Below, piece by piece: positions 21,965 to 33,830 of a stretch of DNA of 64,000 bases. The notes under the pieces are model-generated. The model worked only from the letters and a program-made list of their open reading frames with translations. It did no database searches and had not been told where the DNA came from. The stretch is from positions 11,098,001 through 11,162,000 of the forward strand of contig CM114274.1 in NCBI GenBank assembly GCA_050084515.1. The letters run 5' to 3'. Source of the DNA: Blasia pusilla. Its lineage: Eukaryota; Marchantiophyta; Marchantiopsida; Blasiales. Position 1 is the stretch's first letter. Each line of letters opens with the position of its first letter. A program made the translations under genes and the position numbers.

Positions 21965-22140
21965 TCTATATTATTATTGGAGAATGTCTTTTTGATTTGC
22001 AAACACTTGTTTGCTTGACAGGTGGCAACTTGGCAGCAAAAAAATATTTTCCATATTATGGGCATTAAGAAAGAAATTTTGAATTTGTGTGAGCATGATG
22101 AGTCCTTTCACTCCTGTGCATGGCACGAGCTGTACACTAG
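21965..22140 (+). mobile_element. Short Helitron-like element, copy 1
   Basis: Starts TCTATATTATTATTGGAG and ends CATGGCACGAGCTGTACACTAG before T. The TC start, the short GC-rich hairpin (GTGCATGGCAC) and the CTAG end match plant non-autonomous Helitrons. Six related 5' ends or full copies occur in the window, with a shared internal TTGACACATGGCA-like motif. Length is about 176 bp. No coding capacity. Confidence 0.6.
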
Positions 22141-23241
22141 TTACTTCTTGTTGATAGTGCATCTTACTGGCATTACAATGTGCACAAGCATTGAGGTTGA
22201 TGCATTGAACCAAAATGTTAGGTGTTCACTTATTTCATCATCAAATCACAACCGAAAAATCACTTGTATTAGTGTCAAAGTTATCTCAAGAAATTCATCA
22301 CATAGCACCTTGAGTTATGTATTTGCCTTGGCTTGTTGTCATTTTCTCTTAGCATTCCTTCTTACGTTTCTTTTTTTGCTTCTCCTATCGGAAGGTTAAT
22401 CCCGTAATAGGTCCTTGTCCTCTTCGGAGGTTTTTTATAGAATAAAGTGGATACATTATTGTAGATATTTTGATTTGGTCATATTAGTGTGAGTTTGTTT
22501 TACTCACCACATTAATTTACGCATGTTTCAAACATCTCCTTTCTAGTACATTCATGGAATATACTATGGGCAATAAATCGCTAATAATTTTGAAGTGTTT
22601 TTCAAAAGAAAAGAAAATAAACATGTCCCATAGTCCTAGTTACATTGATAAAGTGGAATCAAACATTTAAATTACAAAATATGTGTTCTTGTAGATCGAT
22701 TCCTAAATCTACCATATGGTGGATTCCTAAATAAGTATGAGCATCAACTCACTATGAGTAAGGAACCCTCTATAATTACATTCAAGATGACATTAGTAAG
22801 AATAGTCTACTATACCCATGAAGTCATCAACTAAATCTTATGGGAACACGACAAGAATTAGGACTTAGTACTTTAATGTTAGATTGCATCAATGTTTGGT
22901 GAGATGTGGGGTTGAGAAGTAAGCAAGTTGGTTACATTCAAAAAAATTCATTCTATTTGAATTTAATGGGAAAAATTGTTCTCGAAATTAAGTGTGATGT
23001 TTTGCATATGGTTACATGGTATCCAAAAATTGGTTAATAGACCATAATTATTGTTTTTGGTTGGAAAAACTAGAAAAGTGTGTGATCTTAGAAATAAATA
23101 GAAAAAATTTTCCTCAAGCCCTAGATTGCATGTACTTTTGAGGTAAAATTTTACCATCAAAAGCATCATGTATGGGAGTTTGGGTTAATTGCACATATAA
23201 CATCATTATATCATCATGTAGGTTTACTATAAAAATACACA
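22141..23241. other. AT-rich intergenic DNA
   Basis: Short open frames only (for example 22,022-22,399, which reads through part of the Helitron-like copy). No domain or RNA gene recognised. Confidence 0.4.
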
Positions 23242-23454
23242 TCTATCTTGTTATTGTAGAGTGCCTTTTTTATTTTCAAACACTTCTCCGTTTGACACAT
23301 GGCAACTAGCCAGCATGAAAATGTTTTACATGCTACGGATAGCAAGAAAATTAAATTTGTGTGCCGCATTATTAGTCCCTTCATGGGCTATACATTAGTA
23401 AAAACTATTCAAACCCTTTTTTATTTCCCTTGGATTGCACGGGCACCTTACTAG
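23242..23454 (+). mobile_element. Short Helitron-like element, copy 2
   Basis: Starts TCTATCTTGTTATTGTAGAG, has TTGACACATGGCAACTAGCC inside, and ends GATTGCACGGGCACCTTACTAG. Same architecture as copy 1, 213 bp. Confidence 0.6.
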
Positions 23455-23984
23455 TATATCTTAAATCCTTTGTCTTCTAACAATTGATTGTATTAATTGC
23501 AAAATAAAAAACTCGAGTCTTTCTTGATTTATATCGAGTAGATTGCATGAAAATTTTCAAGAAAATCTACAAAAATTTAGTTTCTCCTTTTTCAAATTCA
23601 AGATTTATTTAATTTTATTCAATAAATGATTATACTCAAAAGAAATGTTACTCAAGATTCTACCATGCATTAAGGATTCTTCTTATTGGAGTTTTATCCA
23701 AGATCTCCTTTCCCAAAAATAAATAATTTGCATCCTAATTATGCTTAGTTACTCATTTTTCCTTCCTAATTTCTCTAGCATTTTGCAAAAATATCTCCAT
23801 TTTAAGATTTGATAAAACCTTAATATTCTATAATTTATCTGACAATTTTCTTCAAATTTTCCTTTCATATTTTTCACTAGGCAACCTATTATTGATTTTT
23901 TTCCTATTTTTCATCCAATATGAGATAAAAAAATTAATTCTCTCTAATTTTCCAAGATTAAGTCCTACATCTTTTGTTATGCAG
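23455..23984. other. AT-rich intergenic DNA
   Basis: No coding frame, RNA gene or repeat recognised. Confidence 0.4.
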
Positions 23985-24290
23985 ACTCTTAGACTAAGGG
24001 AAAGAAAAAGAAACTCGAAGAATTAGAACTTAAGTTCTACTTTGACGATAAGTGAAGGCTCTAGTCTGACTTCAGAAAAGAAACTTAAGTTACTTTTTTT
24101 CCTTTTCTCAATGCATTTAACTCATAGAAATAAAAGGAGCTAGAAGAATCGAAACTTAAGTTCCACTTGGATGGGGGTAAAGGCTCTGATCTAACTTCAA
24201 GAAAGAACAAGAAGTTTTCTTTTTTTTGGATCATGCGTCAACATAGTGGATTCAAACAAATAAAAATAACTAGAACTTAAGTTGTGATGC
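23985..24290 (+). repeat. Diverged tandem repeat, ~125-bp unit, about 2.5 copies
   Basis: Each unit carries AGAACTTAAGTTC or AAACTTAAGTTCC, then GGCTCTAGTCTGACTTC or GGCTCTGATCTAACTTC, then a poly-T run. Units begin near 24,000, 24,125 and 24,255. Confidence 0.6.
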
Positions 24291-25999
24291 CTAACTTCTT
24301 GCAATCATGAGCTTGGGGAGGAGCACTGGTATAAAAACATATTTGGATATTAAACCTCAATTACAATAGTCCTAAACCATGTCTTAGGGTTTCTAATATT
24401 TTGTTGAAACTTAGAAAGATACATTTCCCCTAGAATTTTGAAAATTAAATTTACAAAGAAACCCATTAAATAAGATCCTTATTTTCCTCTTAAACCAATT
24501 ATTTAAATCTAATTTATTGATTGAAAAGAGATTTTATTAGTAACATAAGACAATCGTATATTTATCATTGATTAGAATTTTTGCTAATAATTAATTCACT
24601 CTCTTCATAAAAGTTTAGAATATACATAAATGATCCAATTTTCCAAAAAAATAAAAAATAATTAAATCAAAGAAAATATATCACAATATGAGTTTGATCA
24701 TAATGACTAGCCATATTCTTCAATAATGTGGATGAATTCCACCATATTAATATGTATTATTGATAATCATATCATGATTCATGCGCACGTTGATTTCTAA
24801 CAATCCATTACGTAAGAATTCTTTTCATTTCTTTTGAGCTATATGGTAACATCACACGTCTTTAATTTTTGCAAAGATATACTCCCAATGTATTTGAGGG
24901 ACTTTTCCATTAAGAACATTCAACTTGAATATATATTGAATAGAACCTTCAAAAGAAAGATCTTTATGATGTAAACCTATATAGATAATTTTATGTAAAA
25001 GATCAACATTTGTAAACCAAATTGAACTTAAAAGGGAAAAATATGGAATCAAGAATAATATAAAAAAGAAGAAGAATTTTATAGGAGGTAAGGTTGGTAA
25101 TCTCAGGAATAAAAATTCAGTTTGTGTGAATTACATACATATCTAGATGGGTTAATACTATGATTATGTACATTTGGACTATCAAAAAAAAGTGCCTTTC
25201 TTGCCAAAAAAAACCTTGTTACGATTTTTCCCATAATTTTGTGATGATCATTTACTCTTCAAAGGATTTTCTAGGGTTTGGTCTTCAATAAACCATTCCG
25301 GGCGTTGTGGGAAGTGTTTTTTAAAAGGGATTCGGGCGGGCACCAATAGGTCTATTTGGAGTTCCACTATATCACTAATTCATGGTGCGTAACACCATTA
25401 GGCAATATGCCTACTAATGAGTAATAGAAGATGGCATTTGTGCATGGATTTGATAAATAGGATCACATAGAGAGAAGATCTAAACAATATATGAAAAGTC
25501 ACCCAAATATTGCTTACGAATTGCTAGTACTACCCACAAGGAATACTCACATCACAACCGTGAAGGAAAAAATCTATTCTATAATCCGAGATAACCCCCT
25601 CGTCAACAAGAGCCTCCGAAATCAAAAGGGGCACCTATCCAGAGGCGTTCCATTTCCTTGTCCTTTGGGATGGTTCCTTCTTGTGACACTTGTTCCATTT
25701 CATTAGTTAGTTCTATCAATAAATTTAGTGGAAGGGATTCAGTCATCTTTAAGCCGAGCATGGCATGTTATGGCCTTCTCGCACTCAATTCAAGTAATTT
25801 AGTGGAAGGGATGCATGACATGTTGTGAAGGCGGTTATGGCTTCCACATACTCTTTGAATCCCCATTTTTTGTATTCCGGGTGGGTTCTCATGGAGGTTT
25901 TCTAATAACAAAAACATGGCATGTGGCACCCAATCTAGTATACTGGAAATGTCAACAAGATGACATGTAAGGAGAGAAGAGAAAAAGATTTACTTTCCC
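24291..25999. other. AT-rich intergenic DNA
   Basis: No gene recognised. A ~35-bp direct repeat of 'agtggaagggat' with neighbouring bases occurs near 25,728 and 25,801. Composition becomes more GC-rich after ~25,960. Confidence 0.35.
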
Positions 26000-26369
26000 G
26001 CTCCAATTGCCAATCGGAATCGAGAGCCGACAATGTGTTTTCCCTTCAGGGAATATTTTCTCTGTGCCGAAGAATATCGGAACGGCAGTCAACTATGTAC
26101 CGAGTCTCTCCGTCCGTCATCTGCGCCTTTTGTTCTCTCCGACAATTTACGCCGTCGGTTCTCTTTCCCGTCCACCGACCTCTCTGCCGTCAAGCTACGG
26201 CCTTCTTTTTCCCGTCCATCCGACCTGGAAGCCTTTTCCTTTTCCCCGTCCATCATCCTTGAACCTTCCCTTTCCTACCCCTCGAAGGCACTCTCTCACT
26301 CCCACTGTCTCACACTATAGTACAATACTAAGCACTTCAGCAGCTTTAGGACCTTTAGGGGGCGCAGCA

Positions 26370-26482
26370 ATGATGAAGATCCTGACGCGTGGAGTGGACT
26401 TCAACTCAAAGACCAGGAAACTTTGGAAAGTCCGCACTCTTTCGTTCCGGGACGTTATCCCGGTCGCCTCAACCCCCGGGCG
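26370..26482 (+). CDS. Candidate first coding exon in a small GC-rich island
   Basis: The AT-rich surroundings give way to a CpG-rich, pyrimidine-rich segment (26,000-26,660), as in a 5' UTR. A tandem ATGATG at 26,370 opens a frame beginning MMKILTRGVDFNSKTRKLWK, lysine/arginine rich, and a strong GTACGT splice-donor match follows at 26,483. I recognise no family and could not find a matching second exon downstream, where DNA turns AT-rich. It may be a stranded promoter and first exon, a captured gene fragment, or chance. Confidence 0.3.
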
Positions 26483-26659
26483 GTACGTTCCAGGTCACTG
26501 AATGCAGGCGCGTCTCTATACGATATATGCTGCTGCTGCCGCCGGGTCTCGCTATCCTGCCGGCGATCTCCCGAGACTCTCTGCCGCCCGTCGGTGTTTA
26601 CAGTGACTGCTAATCTCCCCATTTTACTGGGGTTGAGGGGACTTAGTGGAAACAGGTTC

Positions 26660-27500
26660 CCAACTTCCGATCACCCCTTTTGAAACTGAAATATACTACT
26701 TGAATAAAATAAAATAGGAACCCATCCATTAGAAGTATGGAAAGGAAATAAAAAGAGTAATTTTATTTCTATAAAAGAAAATTATCAATTATAGTTAAAG
26801 AAATGTAAAAAATATACTGGTTGGCCGTCCTCCAAAAAATGATATTCAGCTAGTATCTATAATAGTTTGGTGAAATGAAGAGTCTTTCTTTGTGTACCAA
26901 CCAATAACTTGCCCACTAGAAACTCCTACATTCGTTTCAAGAACATGCATAGTGGCTAGTCGACGAGGTTTGGTTGTGTTCGAAGTTCAGTAGAATATTT
27001 TTAATCGAGTATTAAGTGCGGAATTTTTTTAAATATAAAAATTTATGAAATATAAAAATTCTATATTTTTAAAGAAGGTGAAAAAATAATCATCATGTTA
27101 ATGTTAAAATATCCAACTGAAAATTTTTAATTTTAAATGTTTTTACCGAATATTCTATTATATCATTAAAATTTTAAATCATTTCTTCACATAAGAAGGT
27201 TAACTCTAGAGAGGTAATAAGCAACTAAAAGGGTCCTAAAACTAGGTTATGCAAGATAACTTGTCCCGACTAGTAGAAGAAACTATGTACAAAATTAATT
27301 CATATTTGAATTAATGTGGCCAAGCGGAAGAGAAAACATACAAACCTACCAAGTACCAGTTGTTGGGAAATAATCCTCTCATAATAATATACGGGTTATA
27401 AATTAATAGGATCGTGACACAATTCCTTAAATATTTTCGTTGCTGCCCTAAAAGCAGGAAAGACCGTAGACAAAATTCCCCCAGAAGCCAGACACAGTTA
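26660..27500. other. AT-rich intergenic DNA
   Basis: No gene, RNA or clear repeat seen. Confidence 0.4.
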
Positions 27501-27900
27501 CGTATTTGGGACGCTTAATGCGCGGCCCCACCACCGCGTTACCCGCCGCTTCTTAATTGCTCCTTGAGCTGATCTGCCCAATACCCGAGGTTGCCGTAGC
27601 TGTCGTCAACGCCTCGAGCCTCACTCTTTCCCTTTCCGGTGGTATTTCCCTTGTACGAACATGCTCCGCCGTACTTGTTCCTACGGACTCGTCCACAAAG
27701 TGTACCTGCATGACACGGGAAGATGGTGGTACTGCATCCGTCGATTCAGATCTCGTGGAGAGAATTGCACGTGGGATGTCACAATCGATATGCAAATCAG
27801 CCTATCACAGCCGCCGGCCCCATCCGACGTGCTCTGCAGTCAATGCAGGTATGCATGCGTGAGTGGAAGAATCATCCAACGCTGCCTGGAATCTTAGAGG
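27500..27900. other. Small GC-rich, CpG-rich island with overlapping short frames
   Basis: Sharp rise in GC and CpG over ~400 bp. Frames of 60-100 codons exist on both strands. The plus-strand frame ending ...CSQCR meets a GTATGC donor-like site near 27,850. No family is recognised. It may be another exon or promoter fragment like that at 26.0-26.7 kb. Confidence 0.35.
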
Positions 27901-28750
27901 TACATATGTTTCTTTCGTACATAAGGTGGTTTATTTATTTATTTATTATTACTAGTATATATATTTATGGAAGTTATAAAAAGAATCTGATGCCATTTGA
28001 CGTCATTTCTCTTAATCTTTGGGAATTTGGGAAGGTTGTGGCAAGCAAATGGATTTCATTCGGTTTAGAAATGCCTTTGGATCACGGGGGATGATAAGTG
28101 GATCTTTGCCATTTCCACAAGTTTTTAAAAAAAAAAATTAGATCAAAAACCTCAATGAATTTCTTTGCTGCTTACCACATGAATTCATGACTTGTAGATG
28201 CGCCTTTTGAAAATTTTCATGAAGTTGCAAACTTTTAGAGGACTAGTATGCAACACATGAATGTGAAACCCTATGAAACATGAATGTCAAACTTTGAATG
28301 CTTCAAAGTTTCTCTCCAAGACTCCCCACCACCTATTGAACCACTCCCCGAAACTCTCCACCACCTAGTGAAGCCTCGATAATCAATTTGGGGATACCAA
28401 GAAACTACGACCCTGTGCCTGTATGCGCTCAAGAGTGTCTCTCTCTCTCCAAAGTTCAAGTCCAGGATAGGAGCGATCCTTCCGAGCCATTAAAATAGGC
28501 GGACGCAAACATGATCTTGCAAATTGCTCAATAATTGGGATGAAAGCTCCAGTCACTTGTGCGTATTGGACGACAAAAGCAACAACGACTTATGCTAAAA
28601 TTGCCAAATTGGTACCCAAAAAAGCTATTCTCCACATTCAGTAGCCAAAATCCACCCCAAAGCTGTTGCGCTAGTAGGAAACGTGCATTGGGGTTCCCAA
28701 TAAGGTGACGTAGATGGTGATGGTATTTTGGAGAGTTTCTTGGTTGATAT
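27901..28750. other. Intergenic DNA with short repeats
   Basis: A CTCCACCACCTA-type phrase is doubled near 28,320-28,375. No coding frame recognised. Confidence 0.35.
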
Positions 28751-29410
28751 ATGATACATGAGCTCTTGCCACAGCTAGAAACATACATTATGATTCCTCT
28801 TAGGAAAGGCCAACAAATTATGGTAGCCCAACAAATGCTTCGACGATTTTTCCCAGAGAGCTTGCTCTTTTTCTCTAGTCAACAAAAAAAAATTCATCTG
28901 AGAGATGATCATAGGACAGAGAACTGGTCGTTACAGGCCTCCACATTTCAACCTATAGACTTTCCAATCCCTCGACCTCATCATGTGTAGATTGCGATGT
29001 TGTGTCTCGTAGATCAAGATGAAATCTTGTATCAGACGGTGTATAGGATTTCTCAACAGAGATTCAAATTACATATGGAAGTCATACAAGAAAGCCTCCG
29101 TACCAAAAGTTGTATCACAATCACTCTCGCATTTCCCAGCAAGAGTTTTGGTTTGTCGACTGGAACTCACAATTTCCATTATTATCCGGACGTTTTTTGC
29201 TCAGTTCCTCTTGAAGCTAAAGTTTGGATTCCCGTTTATCGTGAGGGCGGATTTCATGTGCAGTTAAAGTGACGACTATATCATGGTCAATTTCCAGAAT
29301 ATCTGGAAGAAAAGTATATTGGATTATACTCCGATATCCTTTCAAGAAGCTTGGATGATGAGGCCGAGCAAGCTAGTGCATTCTGGAGTGCAATTGAAGT
29401 GTCGACATGA
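28751..29410 (+). pseudogene. Decayed gene of unknown family, 220 codons with two stops
   Basis: One plus-strand frame stays open for 220 codons from an ATG at 28,751 except for a TAG after PRPHHV (28,988) and a TGA after FHVQLK (~29,272), then ends at a natural-looking TGA (29,410). Composition is coding-like: LVDQDEILYQTVYRISQQRF in the middle and LDDEAEQASAFWSAIEV at the end. Two isolated stops in an otherwise clean frame suggest a recent pseudogene or stop-codon polymorphism. I do not recognise the protein. It may be a transposon-borne or host gene. Confidence 0.5.
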
Positions 29411-31203
29411 TCATCGGCATCCCTAGGAATAAATTGAATCAATCACTCTCTTTGGAGATCCAACACTGAGAACCCCAATCTGCGCCATCACCACCAATCC
29501 GCGTGCTCTAGGCTTCAGATCTGCTCGTTCTAGGCCGAGGAACTGCAGGAATATTTCCTGCTCAGGGAAAGAATGCGTTGATTCACAGCAGGACGCTGAA
29601 TTTTCTCCTTACGAAGAACTCACCCTGTCTCATGAAGTGCAAATGCATTTGGACCTACACACGACGCGACCTTCGATCGGCCTTGAAGGAGTCATGTTTT
29701 TTACTGAACAGAAAATACGAGAGAGAGATATTTCCTCACCGCGTCCACGAACGAATCGAGAAGATACACTACAACAACATTAGCAGATTTAAGCTCCAAT
29801 TGCAGATTCGATGCGGCAATGAGTGCACATTCAAAATTCATCATGCAGTTCAGGGACGTTCAGATCTTCCTCCCCCTACTCGATCTTCCTCCCGACTTTG
29901 GAGATTCGTGCTCCGCTAGTCAAACTTCCTCCCCGCTAGTAGTGGCCCACCTTCTCCAAAGTAGAAAAGGGAGGGTGGGTATTTATCAGCCTACACTCAA
30001 AAGCTTCAAGTTTGACGAGTTCATGCAGGTGTCTCAAAGTAACAGGTTCTCGCTACCCATTACACGTCTTCGAGCAGGTGTCTCAAGGTAAAAGGTGCGC
30101 ATAAAGGTGCTCAATATGCAATGCCACTCAAGACACGTCAAATCAAATCAATTTATTAAAATAAAAATCAAAGTAGCGAATTTGATTCTACCCTAATATA
30201 CGCCCTTACAGTTCACTTCTTATAGAGCGGCATTTTTTTGATCTCCCTTTTAGTAATCCCCCATGCTCGGTTAATAGTATATATGTGTGGGAAATAGGTA
30301 TGCGGCCCTTTGAGAAATAGGGATAGGGGAAGAAAGTAAATAATGTACATATGTAGAAGACACGTTGATAGACTAGACGACCAGGAAAAAGGATGACGAG
30401 TACTTGAGGGGGCCGTAATTATATAGGAAATTAAAAAGATCCACAGGACATAACAAACTATACTATATGCATATCTATATTACTAGTATGAAGGTATTTG
30501 TGTTATGCTCACAAAGAAAATTACTCCTAAGACTATCTCTAATTATTTCCTTCATTACAGAAAGTTTGAGAGGAGACATAAGGGGTTTTAACACCCCACT
30601 GGTGCCTCATCTAGGTGTAGATTGAATTTATTATGATGATTCTAACACTATTTAACTTCAAATGTAGCCTTGTAGAAGTTCCCACCTAAAAAGGCTTTAG
30701 CAAATAGATTATCAACATTACAAATTAATTCTTGTCAAGTTCTCCTTGAAAATCAAATGTCTCCTTTTAAAATTTCAAAATTAGCCTTGGAAGATTTGGT
30801 CATTAGGATTTACTTATCTAATTTAAAAATAATAATTTTTGGAGAATTATTCCTTCAAAGTTTTAAATTTTTCACAAATCATGAAACTAGTGTATGGATG
30901 TTATAGCATCATGGTAGTTTTTAAAATCAAGATTCATAGCTGTACTTGATGTAGGGCAAGAGAAATCATTTAAACTTATGCAAATCACCCACGTCGAGCC
31001 TTGGGCAAGCTAGTATGGGCTCGATCTGGCCCTTATGCGGGCCAGTGCACGCTCAACGCAGGACCATAGCCTACACACCCGTTTGGTTCTTATCTTATCC
31101 CACACCCTTAATCCAAGCCCGCACCTACATCTGCCTCCCGAGCCTATGCAGGTGACTTAGGTACCAAATAAACCTGAGAGGTGGATCAATGCACTTCCTC
31201 ACC
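29411..31203. other. Intergenic DNA
   Basis: Includes small repeats: CAGGTGTCTCAA doubled at about 30,026 and 30,074, and a 'cttcctcccc' cluster at 29,865-29,935. The 29,578-29,919 frame (113 codons) has no recognised domain. GC rises at 30,980-31,200 before the TIR element. Confidence 0.35.
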
Positions 31204-31422
31204 AAGGTTGCATACGGACAAAGTCCGTGTTCGCGGACATGTCCATGTCCATGGACTTATGTCCGTCCTACAGATGGGCAGGTACCCGCACCCGAGCCTA
31301 CCGTGGAGCCTTCCTAAAGCCCGCTGGTTGACGGAGCCCACACAATGGGGGCCAAGCTTGCCCTACGGGCGGGCCGGGCATTTTCGTCTCATGGACGGAC
31401 TTGTCCATTTCCGTGCAACCTT
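31204..31422 (+). mobile_element. Short terminal-inverted-repeat element (~219 bp)
   Basis: Left end AAGGTTGCATACGGACAAAG, right end CGGACTTGTCCATTTCCGTGCAACCTT read inward gives AAGGTTGCACGGAAATGGAC. GGAC/GTCC words repeat next to both ends. The interior is GC-rich in an AT-rich setting. Related ends (TTTCCGTGCAACCTT and CCTTGGGGACGGACTTATCC) occur at 57,230-57,410. I see no clear target-site duplication, so the superfamily is open. Confidence 0.55.
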
Positions 31423-33689
31423 ATTTCTCACTTTCTACATTGGTTTCTCTTATATCAAACTAATATGTGGTCCTGGTTTTGGGTTTTTTTTAATTTGATG
31501 GGAGGAAAATTAAATTGGACACAAAACTAGAAAAAATTACTAACAACATGGAGAGTAGAAGAAATGAAAAATGAAGCGGAATAGAGAGAGTAAAGGGATA
31601 AAAATTACTAATATGACTTCAACTTTAGTTCGGAGGGAGTGGAGAGTAGAAAAATAATAACAAGGAGTAGAGTGAATTAAAATTTTCTTTATTAAATCGG
31701 TTCACATGTCCATTCACATCCTACACTTGAGAAGTTCCAACTAATATCTTGCATTCTTGACCTTTTGCATCATGAATCCACTTAGCACCGAGATGCCAGC
31801 ACATTATGTGGAAGCATGAGAGGAAGAACCAATAAATACGGTAGACTAATAGGGGCCATAACTTAATATGTATTCATGAAAGAAATTCCTATCTTATTAG
31901 GATAATTTTCTGTATAAGAATCTAGTGTCATATACTAAGGAACCTCACAAGTCCAAGTGATACAAGCAAAGGGCATTACAAATGAGGAGTGCCATAATAT
32001 TCAAAAGGGAGAGTAATTGTTCCAAGGGTAATTTATGAAAAGGAATTCCTAATAAGATAGGAATTTCTTTCAAAATAAATCCTAATCACAATGAGGGTTT
32101 ATTTTGAAATTAAGAATAATTATATTGAATCCCAGGGGATCTTCAATTTATTGTAGAAATATTGAGTAAACCTTTAAGTGGATAGTACCTTTCTCTTGAG
32201 GTCCTTCCTAAAAAATGGTTTTTAGAAGGCAAAGAAGGTTTAATATCAAATATTTGTGGAATGATCTAGTTTGAACCATGAAAAGAGCTTTGCATTTCAA
32301 ATTTTGACAAAAAGATAAGTTAAACTTGGAGCTTTCAAATTTATTAATTACTATTTATGTCAAAATAAAAGATCAAAAGAAAACTTAATAAGTCATAGAT
32401 TAAAACTAATTCAAGTTATTTTGTGCAATAATCCTTCATTTTTCAAGTCATAAAAAGAATGATTTTTGTCTAGTGCAAGTTGCGTCGACTGAAAGTTTTC
32501 CCCAAAATTTTCTAATGAATCCTTCGGACCCAAAAGCTTAGCTTCACAAAGCTATTTCAACTTGTGAAGACCTAGTTTAGCAAAGAAAATTTGAGCCGAA
32601 GGCAGATTTACTATGGCATGGTGCAAGAACACCTTGAAGAAGTTGAGGTGGATGGTTGTTCAAAGAGAGTTTTGCAAATGATATAGAGGAAATTTAGAAA
32701 GTATGGGCTATATTAGGTAATAGGATCTATAATCAAATGGTTAACTATGTGCATACCACTTGACGGGAAAGTATTGTACATATCCTTTTCATTAGTTTCT
32801 TATTTTCAGCTCTATGGATGAGAATTGAATCTATATAAAGCCATACATCATGAGATTAGTAAGGTGTTGTACCTCCATGGTATATGTATAAGAGCATGTT
32901 CTCAAAGAAAAAACATATTTTGGAGATTCATATTTATGGAGTTTCAAAACTTGGTTTTTGTAGCATATTGAGATGTATTATGGCATGTAACTATTAGAGA
33001 GGAGTATACCAAAGATAATACTCAACCAAAAATCCAAAGATTATATGTATCCAAAACATAGTACATTGATAATATTTAATAATATCATTAGACGTGTCAT
33101 TTTAGTGGTATGAGAGGTTTTTCAATCTAGTGTTCTCTTGATGGAAGGATGAGATGCTTTGTTTTGATTCTTTTGAAGGATGATGTCCTCAACTATTGGC
33201 TATATTAACTTCTAAAGAATAATGGGATAATGGAATCCGACTTAGGAATGGTATCTCGCCTAAAGTGAATACCTTTTTACATAAGGTTTTAAATCAACAT
33301 AATTGAAATATGTGGTAAATTTTTTTTAGAACAATCTCCAATATTCCATTGATTTTTTTTCATTGGGCATTCCATTATTGACCCACATGATAATCAAAAT
33401 CCAAATAGTCCATAAAAATTAAAAAAAAATTCATGAATATTTAGTTGAACCTTGATGGATATTTTATGGCTCAACTATTTATGCTACCATTAACCTAGTT
33501 TGTAACATGTGTGCAAGAGAGTGACATATAACATGTTTATTTTTTCTTGAAGTTCTTGCTAAGTTGATAGGATATGGAAAATATATATCTATAATGAATA
33601 CATGATAGTTTGTTGAAGATCTAGTATTTCTTAGTGATGTGAACACTAAGTAGGAAACTATTGCTCTTATGCCTTAAAATTGAAGAGGC
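31423..33689. other. AT-rich intergenic DNA
   Basis: No gene recognised. An inverted pair, 'ttcctatcttattaggat' (near 31,887) and 'tcctaataagataggaa' (near 32,044), forms a ~17-bp stem around ~140 bp and may be a foldback element. Confidence 0.4.
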
Positions 33690-33830
33690 GCATATTACTA
33701 CAAGTATTGATGGAATAATGTATATGTTAAGGGGAGATATTTTATGGATGTCCTCATGATTTTGAGTTTTCCATAAAGAAGCAAATGCATCCCTTCCCAA
33801 AATTGAATTTAACTCTACCATTTTTTGTGG
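33690..33830 (-). pseudogene. Fragment of a hAT/DUF659-type element
   Basis: The minus strand reads LNSILGRDAFASLWKTQNHEDIHK. The same segment is found on the plus strand at 54,880-54,950, as SNSILGRIALALLWKNKNHEDIHK, upstream of a DUF659 relic. Only this short piece is recognisable here. Confidence 0.55.
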
